Counted from the first letter of the stretch, positions 29,001 to 38,195 are shown. The stretch: 64,000 bases of DNA from Microbispora rosea subsp. aerata (GCF_014647835.1 NZ_BMPY01000006.1:186001-250000); one strand, 5' to 3'. Program-made: numbers and translations. Notes: a model not told the origin generated them from the letters alone.

Positions 29001-29253
29001 CACCTCCGCCGACGACGCGCAGGACACCGCCCTGGTGGATGTGACCAGGAAGGTGTACGCGCTGGCGATCGAGACCATCCACCGCACCGACTTCTGGAAG
29101 CCGACCAAGCGCACCGACCAGGAGAAGTTCCGGCGGCGGATCGCCGGGCTGCTGTTCGAGGCCGAGGTGTGCGACGAGGACGATCTGAAGAAGATCTCCA
29201 GCCGGCTTGTCGACGTCATCAGGCACAACCGGCAGCGCATCCCCAAGCCCTGA
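26005..29253 (+). CDS. hsdR: Type I restriction enzyme, nuclease/translocase subunit HsdR
   Basis: The motor and nuclease subunit that pairs with HsdM and HsdS to cut unmodified DNA. The 1082-residue product has an N-terminal endonuclease domain with PD...ECK (PDLVLFVNGIPLVVIECKQPK spans about residues 155-175). The superfamily 2 helicase core has Walker A QGSGKS (about 334-339), DEAHRS (about 441) and TGTP (about 469), then motif VI-region QAIARVNRTSDGK. A C-terminal helical region binds the methylase. All key residues are present. The GTG start is at MADLEYALVERPLIEQL. It is 14.6 kb from hsdS, with debris just upstream, and is followed 6 bases later by a metallopeptidase gene. Confidence 0.95.
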   Translation: MADLEYALVERPLIEQLKGMGWRHLEGASPGALIPMQPYKSGRTSFTEVILEDVLRAALRKINLDPEGRPWLDEERISSVVNQLTRLPASNLLEANEKATELLINGHVVEGVPGWEGGKGRRVHYIDWEHPENNDFTVVNQFRVDIPGSQGNAIVPDLVLFVNGIPLVVIECKQPKVTDLTVAVNQIRDYAEQRRTDIRTGNQKLFHTVQLTVVTSGEEAKLGTFTATEKHYVPWRDPYPLTHKQLAASLGKPEDTLSRQEILVGAVLDKARLLDIVHNFVTFMTTERGTVIKAAPRYQQYRAVSKTIERLLTGKTRLQHGRQDQRGGIIWHTQGSGKSLTMTFLVRKLRATRALADTKVVVVTDRVQLQSQLRETMELSGEHVEVAKSAARAQAILRKHGPGVVFVMIQKNQDAARGADGMAAGTPLGELNTDESIVVLIDEAHRSHTATLGANLREALPNAARIGFTGTPIMTRNSRRKTSVELFGPFIDKYRLKDAEDDKVIVPIVYEVRTVRGAVRDGRELDDIFEEDLEGLTEEEREQLQRRYATKGKVSAAEQLIAAKAKNILRHYVEKILPERFKAQVVAEDREATLRYREALLAARDELVQEIERLPAEVVNTPPDELRRREAYLVRAARHLDLLKWIDFVPVISAGDSENEQQFAEWTDPEKQAQRIAGFTKPYEESPIGFVIVKSMLLTGFDAPIEQVMYLDRGLKEAELLQAIARVNRTSDGKDFGYVVDYHGVAENLLQALRLYAREDYDSDDAADVENAMRDPQDEIRKLGPQRDRVRMLFSERGAKMDDVESCVQLLADAELRDKFNVELARFLKTVNAVLPDPAAKPYLPDAKHFSVVKMTANRRYRVDGGEFNPSAYGEKIRELIDEHVVSLGIEQKLPPVALTAPDFAEKVEALPGPRAKASEMEHAIRYHISVHAGEDPHRYQRLSERLERILEELATDIEAQVRALQGLLTEIVEERPENPHGLSDVEAALYGVLLGETATSADDAQDTALVDVTRKVYALAIETIHRTDFWKPTKRTDQEKFRRRIAGLLFEAEVCDEDDLKKISSRLVDVIRHNRQRIPKP

Positions 29254-29259
29254 CCTGGC

Positions 29260-29979
29260 ATGCTGATGCCCGTGAACGACTTCCCGGGCGTCCTTCGGGT
29301 CGGCGACCTCGACATCGCCGTATCGGTGAGCCCACGCCGCAAGACCGTGCGGCTCACCGTCGAGCGGGACGCCTCGGTCACCGCGGTCGTCCCGCCCCAG
29401 GTGTCCGAGGCCGAACTGGTCAAGGTGGTCGAGGCCAAGCGGCCCTGGCTGTACGGCAAGCTCGCCGAGCGACGCGAGCTGGGCGAGGCCCGCCCCGCCC
29501 GGCAGTACGTCGCCGGCGAGGGCTTTCCGTACCTCGGCCGGTCGTACCGGCTGCGGATAGTGGAGCCCGGACGCGAGGTGCGGCTGATCCGCGGACGGCT
29601 GGAGCTGGGCCGGGGCGGGGGAGCGCGGGACCTGGTGCGCTGGTATCGCCGGGTCGGCGAATCCTGGCTGAAGCGGCGCATCCGGCCGTGGGCGGAGCGG
29701 ATGGGCGTCGAGGTGACCGGGCTGCGGGTGCTGCCGCTGGGCTACCGCTGGGGGTCCTGCTCACCGGACGGCAGGGTCAACATCCACTGGGCCACGATGC
29801 AACTGCCGCCGACGCTCATCGACTACGTGCTCGTGCACGAGCTGGCGCACCTGGTCCGGCACGACCACAGCGCGGAGTTCTGGCGGCTGGTGGAGCGGGT
29901 GCTGCCGGGCTACGAGGACTGCCGGGAGCGTCTGCGCCGGCTCGGCCCCGATCTGTGGCTGCCGGAGGAAGGCCGCTGA
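29260..29979 (+). CDS. YgjP-like (DUF45) zinc metallopeptidase
   Basis: A 239-residue protein with a strand-rich N-terminal half (about 10-110) and a C-terminal M48/WLM-like metallopeptidase domain. LGYRWGSCSPDGRVNIHW is followed by the zinc motif HELAH near residues 193-197 and the third ligand region RHDHSAEFWRLVE. It starts six bases after hsdR and is probably co-transcribed with it. Such genes are common partners of type I hsdR in actinobacteria; their role in the system is unknown. A decayed copy lies upstream of hsdM at about 7130-7285. Confidence 0.85.
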   Translation: MLMPVNDFPGVLRVGDLDIAVSVSPRRKTVRLTVERDASVTAVVPPQVSEAELVKVVEAKRPWLYGKLAERRELGEARPARQYVAGEGFPYLGRSYRLRIVEPGREVRLIRGRLELGRGGGARDLVRWYRRVGESWLKRRIRPWAERMGVEVTGLRVLPLGYRWGSCSPDGRVNIHWATMQLPPTLIDYVLVHELAHLVRHDHSAEFWRLVERVLPGYEDCRERLRRLGPDLWLPEEGR

Positions 29980-30081
29980 CGAGGCGGAGTAACGCCAGGA
30001 GGGGTGAATTCAAGCGACGGAGACGCTCATCCTGGGCGGCGTCAAGCGGCTCCTCTGGCACCCCCTGGAGGGTTTCCCCGC

Positions 30082-30852
30082 TCAGGGGTGAGTTCTCGTG
30101 ACGACCTCGCCGAAGTGCCGGCAGTTGAACCACGCGACGCTCTCGGCGTCCCACCCATCCAGGACGAAGCGTGCCGGCCCTTTCTCGATCGGAACGCCCT
30201 GCGCCGTCAGGAGCCCGCGGAAGGTGAGGTGCACAGCGTCGTAATCGCGGGCGAGGGCGGCCCAATCCATCAGATGCCGATCGGGGTCGCGTGTGGCGTA
30301 TCTGTTCACCAACGATTCCACATCGGCGGGACCGTCGATCGTGAAGATCCTCACGTTCCGCGGCTCGAAGAAAAGACGGTATTCGGTCAGTTCAGCGGGG
30401 TCGACGGGAACGTAGGAACTCTCGATGGCCGCTTGCCAGGAGCTGCGTCCCCGGTCAACCAGTGACGATGTCCAGAAGACGCCTGGGGGCTTCACGACGA
30501 CGCGGTCAGTCGTGGGCTGCGAAGGCGCTCCCGTCCCCGCCTGAGCCGTCTGGCGTACGTGAAGGTCACCGAAATGAATTTGCGGCGAAGACGTGACGGC
30601 AAGACGGCGTGCGAGCGGGTGCGACTCCAGGACCTCCGCGATGAGGCGGGCCGCGTTGAGCGTACACCGCTCGCCGTCGAGCACCTCTTCCGGTGTGTCG
30701 TCGCCCTCGGACAGCCTCAGCGCTGCCAGGACGCACATCTTGTACAGGTCCCAGAAGTCGCGGGACCTGCGCCATTCATCGGCCCACTGCACCCAGTAGG
30801 ACGCATTGCGGCCGACCGGTGACCGGAGGAGTTCTGCCAGAGTCTCTTCCAC
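30082..30852 (-). CDS. Hypothetical protein
   Basis: A 256-residue soluble protein from GTG 30852, with moderate GC and convergent to the peptidase gene. The N-terminal third is helical (EETLAELLRSPVGRNASYWVQW, RDFWDLYKMCVLAALRLSEG). The rest alternates strands, with VDPAELTEYRLFFEPRNVRIF and a C-terminal VAWFNCRHFGEVVTRTHP. The last part (DYDAVHLTFRGLL, LDGWDAESVAWF) is well structured. I do not recognise the family. Its position at the edge of the restriction island leaves open an accessory or defence role. Confidence 0.55.
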   Translation of the reverse strand: MEETLAELLRSPVGRNASYWVQWADEWRRSRDFWDLYKMCVLAALRLSEGDDTPEEVLDGERCTLNAARLIAEVLESHPLARRLAVTSSPQIHFGDLHVRQTAQAGTGAPSQPTTDRVVVKPPGVFWTSSLVDRGRSSWQAAIESSYVPVDPAELTEYRLFFEPRNVRIFTIDGPADVESLVNRYATRDPDRHLMDWAALARDYDAVHLTFRGLLTAQGVPIEKGPARFVLDGWDAESVAWFNCRHFGEVVTRTHP

Positions 30853-31244
30853 TCACACTGCCTTACCCAGGGAGTACAACCAGTATCTATGTGTCAACTG
30901 TCTATCGCTATAGGTGACTTAACTTTCTGTTTCGGCAGCTCATGGCCGGTTCGCGCCGGGCCCAAAGGGGTGCGCGCATCCTGAGGCGGATGAGTGGTCT
31001 GGCATGTAATCGCGGCCCGCGATTCCCGTCGGTATTTGTGCGAGCACATCTCGTCTTGAGGCGGGTTCGGCGGTCCGGAGCCGCTTCAGCCGATTTCAAG
31101 GGACCCAACGTGGTTCCGCGCCGAGGTTCACCTTTACGACAGGGATCACCTCGATTGGCAGCTCAGCCCGCGGCCCTTTCCGTCGTATTCCGGCTGACCT
31201 CTAAGTAGAGTCCAGGCGTTGATCTTCCTCACACGCTCGGAGGT
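30853..31244. other. Gene-free divergent region at the island edge
   Basis: About 390 bases between the hypothetical gene (minus) and the kinase gene (plus). The left end is AT-richer and contains TTGACA on the minus strand near 30890-30900 and the near-palindrome CTATCGCTATAG close by. No -10 fits well. No RNA gene or frame with coding bias is seen. Confidence 0.4.
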
Positions 31245-32801
31245 ATGGTGTCTGACCGTACGGTGATCCTCGGCCGGTACGAGTTGGACCCCGCGCACCT
31301 CGGCAGGGGTGCCATGGGAACGGTGTGGGGTGGCCACGACAGGGTGCTTGACCGGCGCGTGGCGATCAAGCTGATCCGCTTTCCCGGGGATTGCCCCGAC
31401 CCCGAAATGGAGCGCCGCTTCGAACGCGAAGCCCAGGTAATGGCCCGGCTGAATCACCCCGGCTCGCCTGCGATCTATGACATCGGCGCCTTCGAGGACC
31501 CGGCCATAGGGCGCCGTCTCTTCCTCGTTATGGAGTTCGTCGAGGGTGTCACGCTCGATGACGTCGTCGCCGAGCATGGGCCGCTGCCCGTCGGATGGGC
31601 CGCCGCGGTGGGCGCCCAGATCGCCGCGGTGCTCAGCGCCGCTCACGAGCAGGGCATCCTGCACCGGGACCTGAAGCCATCCAATCTCATGATCCGCCGC
31701 GACGGCACGGTCAAGGTTCTCGACTTCGGCCTCGCCATGCTGCACAAGCCCGACGTGTCCAAGCTCACGCAGACGGGCCAGATCATCGGCACCGTGTCGT
31801 ACAGTCCGCCGGAGCAGATACGCGCCGGTGCTGTGACGGCGCGGAGCGATCTGTACTCGCTCGGGTGTGTCCTGCACGAACTGCTCACCGGCGAGCCGGT
31901 GTTCACAGGTCCCACCGTGTTCAGCGTCCAGGAGCAGCACATGAAGGCCGTCCCATCGGCGGCGCGATCCTTCCGGCCAGACGTGCCGCGGGAACTCGAC
32001 GAGATCCTCGCCGCCCTGCTGGCCAAACGCGCCGAGGACCGGCCGGAGAGCGCGGCGATTGTGCACGACCAGTTGATGCCGTATGTGACCGGGGTGGGGC
32101 ACCTGCCGGGAGTCACGGTCGGCGAGCCAAGCGCCGTGCGCATGTACGCCCACGCGGTCAGCCGCATCCTGACGCCCTCTGCCGATGCGACGCCGGTGAC
32201 GACTCCGGCCACCTCGCGGGAGAACCCGCGAGAGCGCGGCGGGCTGAGCAGGAACGACCTCGAACGAGCTCGTCACAGGGCGATGTCCTTGCTTCTGCAG
32301 TCGCGGTACGAGGAGGCGGCGGGGCTGCTCACCTCGGTGGCCGAGCTGGCCGCAGGAGTGTACGGCGCCGACGACCCCGAGGTGCTGGATCTCCGGACAC
32401 AGCTGGCGAACGCGCTCTTCGAAGGCGGTGATCACCTGCGTGCCGCTGCCGCGTACAGCCGGCTCGTCGGCGACCTGGCCCGTCGGCACGGGGCCGACGA
32501 CGAGCGGACATTTCAGTGCCGCATGCAGGAGGCCATGTGCCACGCGCACCTGGACGACAACGAGTTGGCCCTTCGTCTCCTGCGCGACCTGCTCGCGGAC
32601 CAGCGGCGCGCCTATCCGGATGGCGACCAGCGGACGCTGGAGCTGCGCCGTCAGATCGGCGAGATGGAGAAGCGGTCCGGTGACCTCGCCGGTGCTCATC
32701 TCACGTTCACCGAGCTGTACGACGAGCTGTGCCGCCGCTTCGGACGCGACCACCCGGTGACCGTACGGGTGGGGGACAGCCTCGCGGCGCTGGAGAGCTG
32801 A
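31245..32801 (+). CDS. Cytosolic serine/threonine protein kinase with TPR-like tail
   Basis: A 518-residue Hanks-type kinase. Residues about 10-265 form the kinase domain: Gly loop GRGAMGTV, VAIKLI (ATP-binding Lys), catalytic HRDLKPSNL, DFGLAM and the APE-equivalent PPEQI. There is no transmembrane segment. Residues about 340-515 are helical repeats (SRYEEAAGLLTSVAELA, DHLRAAAAYSRLVGDLA, LALRLLRDLLADQRRAYPDG) like a TPR module for protein contacts. GGAGG lies only one base before ATG 31245 but four before GTG 31248, so GTG may be the real start. No sensor domain is seen. Confidence 0.9.
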   Translation: MVSDRTVILGRYELDPAHLGRGAMGTVWGGHDRVLDRRVAIKLIRFPGDCPDPEMERRFEREAQVMARLNHPGSPAIYDIGAFEDPAIGRRLFLVMEFVEGVTLDDVVAEHGPLPVGWAAAVGAQIAAVLSAAHEQGILHRDLKPSNLMIRRDGTVKVLDFGLAMLHKPDVSKLTQTGQIIGTVSYSPPEQIRAGAVTARSDLYSLGCVLHELLTGEPVFTGPTVFSVQEQHMKAVPSAARSFRPDVPRELDEILAALLAKRAEDRPESAAIVHDQLMPYVTGVGHLPGVTVGEPSAVRMYAHAVSRILTPSADATPVTTPATSRENPRERGGLSRNDLERARHRAMSLLLQSRYEEAAGLLTSVAELAAGVYGADDPEVLDLRTQLANALFEGGDHLRAAAAYSRLVGDLARRHGADDERTFQCRMQEAMCHAHLDDNELALRLLRDLLADQRRAYPDGDQRTLELRRQIGEMEKRSGDLAGAHLTFTELYDELCRRFGRDHPVTVRVGDSLAALES

Positions 32802-32928
32802 AGCCGCCAGTGTGCGGATTTGGCGGACAAATCCAAAGACTTCGCGGAAAATGTGAGCGCCGTGGCCGTACCGGTCACGGCTGCCGCGGACCACGACGGC
32901 GCAGTGGGGTGAGGGCCACTGCGGAAGG

Positions 32929-34164
32929 GTGCCGGCGCCGGCCCGGAACCGGCGCGAAGCGCCCGTGAGCGCGAAGTGTGTGGCGGTCGTGCTGACTTGG
33001 CGGAAATCGAAGAAGACCCCGGCACCCGTGCGGGCGTGCGGGGACAAGGCCGGCGGGAAGGGCTCCGCGCCCGTACGGGAGCGCAGAGAGGAGATCGACA
33101 GGCGGGAGGCGGAAGACTTCCTCCGGCTCTACCACGCGGAGAACCCGGGGGCGGGCCCGGTGGAGCGACGCCTCCGGGAGGTCCTCGCGGAGATCGACCG
33201 GACGGGGACGTACACGCACACCACGGGCGAGCTGACCTTCGGCGCGCGGGTGGCGTGGCGCAACAGCAACAGATGCATCGGACGCCTCTACTGGCGGTCG
33301 CTGCGGATGCGGGACCGGCGGCACGTGGACACCGCCGACGGCGTGGCCGAGGAGTGCGTGGAGCACCTCGCGGTGGCCACCGGGAGAGGCAAGATCCGGC
33401 CCACGATCACGGTGTTCGCCCCGGACCGGCCGGGGGAGCGGGCGCCGCGCATCCTCAACGACCAGCTCATCCGGTACGCCGGATACGTACGCGAGGACGG
33501 CTCGATCCTCGGCGACCCGGCGAACACGGCTGTTACCGAGCGGGCCGTGCGCATGGGCTGGCGGGGGGAGGGCACGAGGTTCGACGTCCTGCCGCTGATC
33601 GTGGAGGCGAAGGGCGGCCTGGTCCTGCGGGAGGTGCCGCGCGAGGTGGTGCTGGAGGTGCCGCTGCGGCACCCTGCCTTCCCGTGGTTCGCCGACCTGG
33701 GGCTCAAGTGGCACGCCGTGCCGGCGATCTCGAACATGTCGCTGGAGATCGGCGGCGTCACCTATCCGTGCGCGCCGTTCAACGGCTGGTACATGGGCAC
33801 CGAGATCGGCGCGCGCAACCTCGCCGACCGGGACCGCTACGACCAGCTTCCGGTGGTCGCCGAGCGGCTCGGCCTCGACACCTCCCACGACCGGACGCTC
33901 TGGCGCGACCAGGCGCTGGTGGAGCTCAACGTCTCCGTGCTGCACTCCTTCACCGAGGACGGCGTCACGATCACCGATCACCACACCGAGTCGCGGCGGT
34001 TCCTCACCCACCTGGAGCGGGAGGAGCGCAGCGGGCGCGTCTGCCCCGCCGACTGGTCCTGGATCGTGCCGCCCATGTCCGGCGCCGCCACGCCGGTCTT
34101 CCACCGCTACTACGACGACGTACGGCTCACACCAGCCTACGTCCACCGCCCTCCCGTACGGTAG
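32929..34164 (+). CDS. nos: Nitric oxide synthase, oxygenase domain
   Basis: Oxidises L-arginine to nitric oxide and citrulline, using electrons from cellular reductases because bacterial forms have no fused reductase. The haem thiolate Cys (about 116) is in WRNSNRCIGR. The arginine-binding Glu is in FNGWYMGTEIGARNL. WSWIVPPMSG near the end matches the pterin-site segment. About 60 extra N-terminal residues precede the conserved part (EDFLRLYHAENPG), so the true start could be GTG 32929, 32965 or 33028. It lies alone between a kinase gene and an enoyl-CoA hydratase-like gene; no nitration partner enzyme is adjacent. Confidence 0.92.
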   Translation: MPAPARNRREAPVSAKCVAVVLTWRKSKKTPAPVRACGDKAGGKGSAPVRERREEIDRREAEDFLRLYHAENPGAGPVERRLREVLAEIDRTGTYTHTTGELTFGARVAWRNSNRCIGRLYWRSLRMRDRRHVDTADGVAEECVEHLAVATGRGKIRPTITVFAPDRPGERAPRILNDQLIRYAGYVREDGSILGDPANTAVTERAVRMGWRGEGTRFDVLPLIVEAKGGLVLREVPREVVLEVPLRHPAFPWFADLGLKWHAVPAISNMSLEIGGVTYPCAPFNGWYMGTEIGARNLADRDRYDQLPVVAERLGLDTSHDRTLWRDQALVELNVSVLHSFTEDGVTITDHHTESRRFLTHLEREERSGRVCPADWSWIVPPMSGAATPVFHRYYDDVRLTPAYVHRPPVR

Positions 34165-34192
34165 AACATAGTTCGGGTGAAGGAGGGGTGCG

Positions 34193-34963
34193 ATGGTGGT
34201 GCTGTCCGAGGACGACGGCGGGGTGCGAATCCTGACGTTCAACCGGCCGGAACGGCTGAACGCCTGGACCGCCGAGATGGGACGGCGCTACTTCGACCTG
34301 CTGGAGGAGGCCGACCACGACCCGTCCGTACGGGCGGTCGTGGTGACCGGCGCGGGGAAGGGCTTCTGCGCCGGGGCCGACTTCGCGGACCTGACGGCCC
34401 TGCAGGCGGGAACCTACGCCGAGGAGCAGGACGTGCGGCCCGCCACCTTCCCCGCGACGCTGCGCAAGCCCGTCGTCGCGGCGGTCAACGGCGCGTGCGC
34501 CGGCCTGGGCATGGTCCACGCGCTCGTGTGCGACGTGGTCCTCACCGCCGAGGACGCCAAGTGGACGACGGCGTTCTCCCGGCGCGGGCTGATCGCCGAA
34601 TACGGCCTCGGCTGGATCCTGCCCCGGCTGGCCGGGCAGGCGCGGGCGATGGACCTGCTGCTGTCCGGCCGGGTCTTCACCGGCGCGGAGGCGTGTGCCA
34701 TGGGCCTCGCCGTACGGGCCGTGCCGGGGGAGCGGCTGCTCGCCGAGGCCGTCGCGTACGCCAAGGAGCTGGCCACCCAGTGCTCGCCCGCCTCGATGGC
34801 GATCATCAAGCGGCAGATCTGGGACGGCTGGCCGACGGGGCTCGACGAGGCCAGGGACGAGGCCGTACGGCTGATGACGGAGTCGTTCCGGCGGCCGGAC
34901 TTCGCCGAGGGAGTGGCGAGCTTCCTCGAACGCCGGCCGCCGGACTTCCCGCCTCTGACCTGA
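34193..34963 (+). CDS. Enoyl-CoA hydratase/isomerase family protein
   Basis: A 256-residue crotonase-fold enzyme acting on acyl-CoA thioesters. It has the first oxyanion-hole segment KGFCAGADFADL and the second, NGACAGLGMVHAL, followed by the helical trimerisation tail. The usual catalytic Glu of hydratases is not clearly placed (WTTAFSRRGLIAEYGLGW), which leaves isomerase or other crotonase chemistry possible. GAAGGAGG lies upstream of the ATG. It is 28 bases after nos, so the two may share a transcript. Confidence 0.88.
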   Translation: MVVLSEDDGGVRILTFNRPERLNAWTAEMGRRYFDLLEEADHDPSVRAVVVTGAGKGFCAGADFADLTALQAGTYAEEQDVRPATFPATLRKPVVAAVNGACAGLGMVHALVCDVVLTAEDAKWTTAFSRRGLIAEYGLGWILPRLAGQARAMDLLLSGRVFTGAEACAMGLAVRAVPGERLLAEAVAYAKELATQCSPASMAIIKRQIWDGWPTGLDEARDEAVRLMTESFRRPDFAEGVASFLERRPPDFPPLT

Positions 34964-34996
34964 GCGCGGGGGCCGCCGGACCCGCGAAGGGACGCC

Positions 34997-36118
34997 TCAG
35001 CGGAGGCGGCGGGCGCCGGCCGCCGGGGTGGCCGGCAGGAACGTCGGCGCGGCCCAGCCGCGCTCGGCGTAGAGCCGCTCGACGGTGGTCCGCACCCGTT
35101 CCACCCGGTCGTCGGCGACGAGCGCGATGGCCGAGCCGCCGAAGCCGCCTCCGGTCATCCGCGCCCCGCGCGCGCCGCCCTTGACCGCGCCCTCGACCGC
35201 GACGTCGAGCTCGGGGCAGGAGACCTGGTACTGGTCCCGCAGCGACAGGTGCGAGGCGTTCAGCAGGGCGCCGATCTCCGGTACGGCTTTCGCGCGCAGC
35301 AGCCCGATGACGGCCTCCACCCGGTGGTTCTCGGTGACGACGTGCTGGGTGCGGGCCCGCTCGTCGCCGCTGAGCCTGGCCAGGGCCGCGGCGAGGTCGG
35401 TGACGTCCCGCAGCGAGGCGACGCCGAGGCGCTTGGCGGCGTTCTCGCACTCCTGGCGCCGCCTGGCGTACTGGCCGTCGGCCAGCTCGTGGTGCACGCC
35501 GGTGTTGATGATGAGGATCCGCAGGCCGTACGCCGACAGGTCGAACGGGACGGCGCGGCTGGCCAGCGAGCGGCAGTCGAGGAACAGCGCGTGCCCCTCC
35601 TTGCTCAGCGCGGAGGCCGCCTGGTCCATGATCCCGCAAGGCATGCCGACGAACTCGTTTTCGGCCCTCTGGCACAGCTTGGCCAGGTCCATCGGCTCCA
35701 GGCCCAGGCCGTACAGGTCGTTCAAGGCGAGGCCGACCGACACCTCGAGGGCGGCGCTCGACGACAGGCCCGCGCCCTTGGGCACGTCGCCGTCGACCAC
35801 GATGTCCGCGCCGCGCACGGGGAGGCCGGCGGCGCGCATCGTCGCGACGACCCCGACGGGGTAGCGGGCCCAGCCCTCGGCCCGGTCGAGGTCGTCCAGC
35901 ACCTGCTCCTGACCGGGCGCCTGCAGCGAGGCGATGCGGACCGTGAGGTCGTCGCGGGGGCTGACGGCGGCGGTGACGCCCCACGGCACCGCGAACGGCA
36001 GCACGAAGCCGTCGTTGTAGTCGGTGTGCTCGCCGATCAGGTTGACCCTGCCGGGCGCGTGCCAGACCCCGGCGGGCTCCCCGCCGTACGCCTGACGAAA
36101 AGCATCAATAACGCGCAT
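34997..36118 (-). CDS. galK: Galactokinase
   Basis: Phosphorylates galactose to galactose-1-phosphate in the Leloir pathway. The 373-residue product shows the galactokinase signature GRVNLIGEHTDYNDGFVLP near residue 24-42, the GHMP ATP loop PKGAGLSSSAALE near 113-125, and the third GHMP motif MTGGGFGGSAIA near the C-terminus. The catalytic Asp is in GIMDQAAS. GAGGAG lies upstream of the ATG. galT and galE are not adjacent. Confidence 0.95.
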   Translation of the reverse strand: MRVIDAFRQAYGGEPAGVWHAPGRVNLIGEHTDYNDGFVLPFAVPWGVTAAVSPRDDLTVRIASLQAPGQEQVLDDLDRAEGWARYPVGVVATMRAAGLPVRGADIVVDGDVPKGAGLSSSAALEVSVGLALNDLYGLGLEPMDLAKLCQRAENEFVGMPCGIMDQAASALSKEGHALFLDCRSLASRAVPFDLSAYGLRILIINTGVHHELADGQYARRRQECENAAKRLGVASLRDVTDLAAALARLSGDERARTQHVVTENHRVEAVIGLLRAKAVPEIGALLNASHLSLRDQYQVSCPELDVAVEGAVKGGARGARMTGGGFGGSAIALVADDRVERVRTTVERLYAERGWAAPTFLPATPAAGARRLR

Positions 36119-36184
36119 AGTCGCACACTCCTCAACATCGCAGCCTCTCCGTAGGGTAGCGGCCCGCGTCGGAGGCAGGCATGC

Positions 36185-36218
36185 CAGGACCCGGCCCGGA
36201 ATCCGGGGCCGGGTCCTG
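36185..36218. terminator. Hairpin between catalase and galK
   Basis: A 13-bp stem (36185-36197 with 36206-36218; core AGGACCCGGCCC) and an 8-base loop lie just after the catalase stop codon at 36230 on the minus strand. It most likely ends the catalase transcript. Confidence 0.7.
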
Positions 36219-36229
36219 CCGTGGGCGGA

Positions 36230-37891
36230 TCACATCGCGGGCACGACCACCCGCTCGTCGGGCACGCAGTGCGTCATCTTCAGGCCGGAGACGTCGCGCG
36301 GCCCGTTCTTGCCGAGGCCGGCCAGGCGCTGCCCGTCCTCCTCGGTCAGGTCCTGGCTCGCCAGCGGCTCCAGGTGCTTGACGTCGTCCGGCGTGATGCC
36401 GAGCCCCTCGCCGACGCGCAGCCCGAGGTCGTCCTCGACCAGCAGGAAGTGCCAGACCATGCGTTCCTGGATGGGCCGGTCGCACCGCGACAGCATGGTG
36501 ACGAGGTTCTCCACCAGGTCGTCGCGCTCCCACTGTTCCATCAGCAGGTAGCGCTCGCCCGCCTGCTTGTAGTCGTTTGTCCGCGGGATGCGCTTGCGGG
36601 TGAGCCTGCCGACGATCCGCGGGCCCTGCTCGTCGTACCCCGGGAACTGCCCCTCGCGCAGCCCGCCGGTGATCGACGGCTCGTAGTTGACGTGCGGGTT
36701 CTCGCCTGCCGGGTCCTGGTGGTAGGTCATGAAGCCGTCGCGCTGGTTGGTGCGCACGTCGGCGTTCTTGGCCTGGTTGACCGGAAGCTGCAGGTAGTTC
36801 GGCCCGACGCGGTGGCGCTGGGTGTCGCTGTAGGAGAACGTGCGGCCCACCAGCATCTTGTCGTCGGAGAAGTCCAGCCCGTCCACGAGGACCCCGGTGC
36901 CGAACGAGATCTGCTCGTTCTCGGCGAAGACGTTGTCCACGGTCCGGTTCAGGACCATCCGGCCGACCGGCTTGGCCGGGAAGACGTTCTCCGGCCAGAC
37001 CTTGGTGTCGTCGAGCGGGTCGAAGTCCAGCTCGGGGTGCTCGTCGTCGCTCATCATCTGGACGAGCAGCTCCCACTCCGGATATTCGCCGCGCTCGATG
37101 GCGTCGTGCAGGTCCTTCGTGGCGTGCCCCAGCTCGTGGGCCTGGACGCGGGCGGCGTCCTCGGCCGTCATGCTCTTGACCCCCTGCCTGGGCATCCAGT
37201 GATACTTCACCAGCACGGTCCCGCCCTCGGCGTTCACCCATCTGTAGGTGTTGACCCCGAAGCCCTGCATGTGCCGGTAGTCCGCCGGGATGCCGCGCGG
37301 GCTGAACAGGTTGACGAGCATGTGCATGCACTCGGGCGTCTGCGACATGAAGTCGAAGATCCGGTTCGGCTCCTGCCGGAACGTGACCGGGTCCGGCTTG
37401 AGCGCGTGGATCACGTCGGGGAACTTGATCGCGTCGCGGATGAAGAACACCGCGAGGTCGTTCCCGACGAGGTCCCAGTTGCCGTCTTCGGTGTAGAACT
37501 TCACGGCGAACCCGCGCGGGTCGCGGGCGCACTCCGACGAGTCACGCCCCCCGATCACGGTCGAGAACCGCACCGCCACGTCGGTGCGCCTGCCCGCCTC
37601 CTGCAGCAGCTTCGCCCTGGTGAAGCGGCCGATGGGCTCGTCTCCCCACATGCCGTACGCCTCGAAGAAGCCGTACGACGTCGTGCCGCGCGCGTGCACC
37701 ACCCGTTCCGGGATGCGCTCCCGGTCGAAGTGACTGATCTTCTCCAGGAACTGGTAGTTCTCGAGAGTGGCCGGGCCACGCGCGCCGACCGTCCGCTGGT
37801 TCTGGTTGTCGTAGACCGGGTGCCCTTGACGGTTGGTCAGCACCGGACGCTCGTCCCCGGGCTCCGGCCCCTTGCTCGACACGTCCGTCAT
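36230..37891 (-). CDS. katA: Haem catalase (monofunctional)
   Basis: Breaks down hydrogen peroxide. The 553-residue protein matches the typical catalase: catalytic His in [15 protein letters not shown], the catalytic Asn in [17 protein letters not shown], and the haem-binding Tyr354 in [14 protein letters not shown]. The C-terminal ~60 residues exceed the small-subunit core but lack the flavodoxin-like domain of the large clade. GAGAGGAG sits before the ATG. The promoter region contains an inverted repeat. The next gene upstream is far off, so it is probably monocistronic. The symbol follows common use, since several catalase genes may exist in the genome. Confidence 0.93.
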   Translation of the reverse strand: MTDVSSKGPEPGDERPVLTNRQGHPVYDNQNQRTVGARGPATLENYQFLEKISHFDRERIPERVVHARGTTSYGFFEAYGMWGDEPIGRFTRAKLLQEAGRRTDVAVRFSTVIGGRDSSECARDPRGFAVKFYTEDGNWDLVGNDLAVFFIRDAIKFPDVIHALKPDPVTFRQEPNRIFDFMSQTPECMHMLVNLFSPRGIPADYRHMQGFGVNTYRWVNAEGGTVLVKYHWMPRQGVKSMTAEDAARVQAHELGHATKDLHDAIERGEYPEWELLVQMMSDDEHPELDFDPLDDTKVWPENVFPAKPVGRMVLNRTVDNVFAENEQISFGTGVLVDGLDFSDDKMLVGRTFSYSDTQRHRVGPNYLQLPVNQAKNADVRTNQRDGFMTYHQDPAGENPHVNYEPSITGGLREGQFPGYDEQGPRIVGRLTRKRIPRTNDYKQAGERYLLMEQWERDDLVENLVTMLSRCDRPIQERMVWHFLLVEDDLGLRVGEGLGITPDDVKHLEPLASQDLTEEDGQRLAGLGKNGPRDVSGLKMTHCVPDERVVVPAM

Positions 37892-37920
37892 GGGACGGCT
37901 CCTCTCGCTGTTTGGATCTC

Positions 37921-37944
37921 TTTGAGGTGTTTGTCCTCTTCAAA
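37921..37944. promoter_or_regulatory. Imperfect palindrome upstream of catalase
   Basis: TTTGAGG (37921-37927) and CTCTTCAAA (37936-37944) form an imperfect inverted repeat 30 bases from the catalase start. Its placement fits an operator for a peroxide-responsive regulator, but no such regulator gene is in the window. Confidence 0.3.
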
Positions 37945-38195
37945 CCACCCCTATCCGATTTCTGGCGGGCTATTCGCCCCGGCGCCCTCGGTGAGGAGAT
38001 CCTGGAACGTGCGGAGCACGGGATAACCGCTCGCGGGAGTAAAGCCGGGTAGCGGCGGTGGGCGGCCTCGTTCCGTACGCCTTATTCCGTACGCTGTGTT
38101 CCGCGCCGGCCGTTCCGCACGCCTTGTTCCGCGCGCCGGTCGTGCTTCATTCCGCGCACCGCCGGAACCATGTCAGGGCGGGGAGGCCGCCTGCC

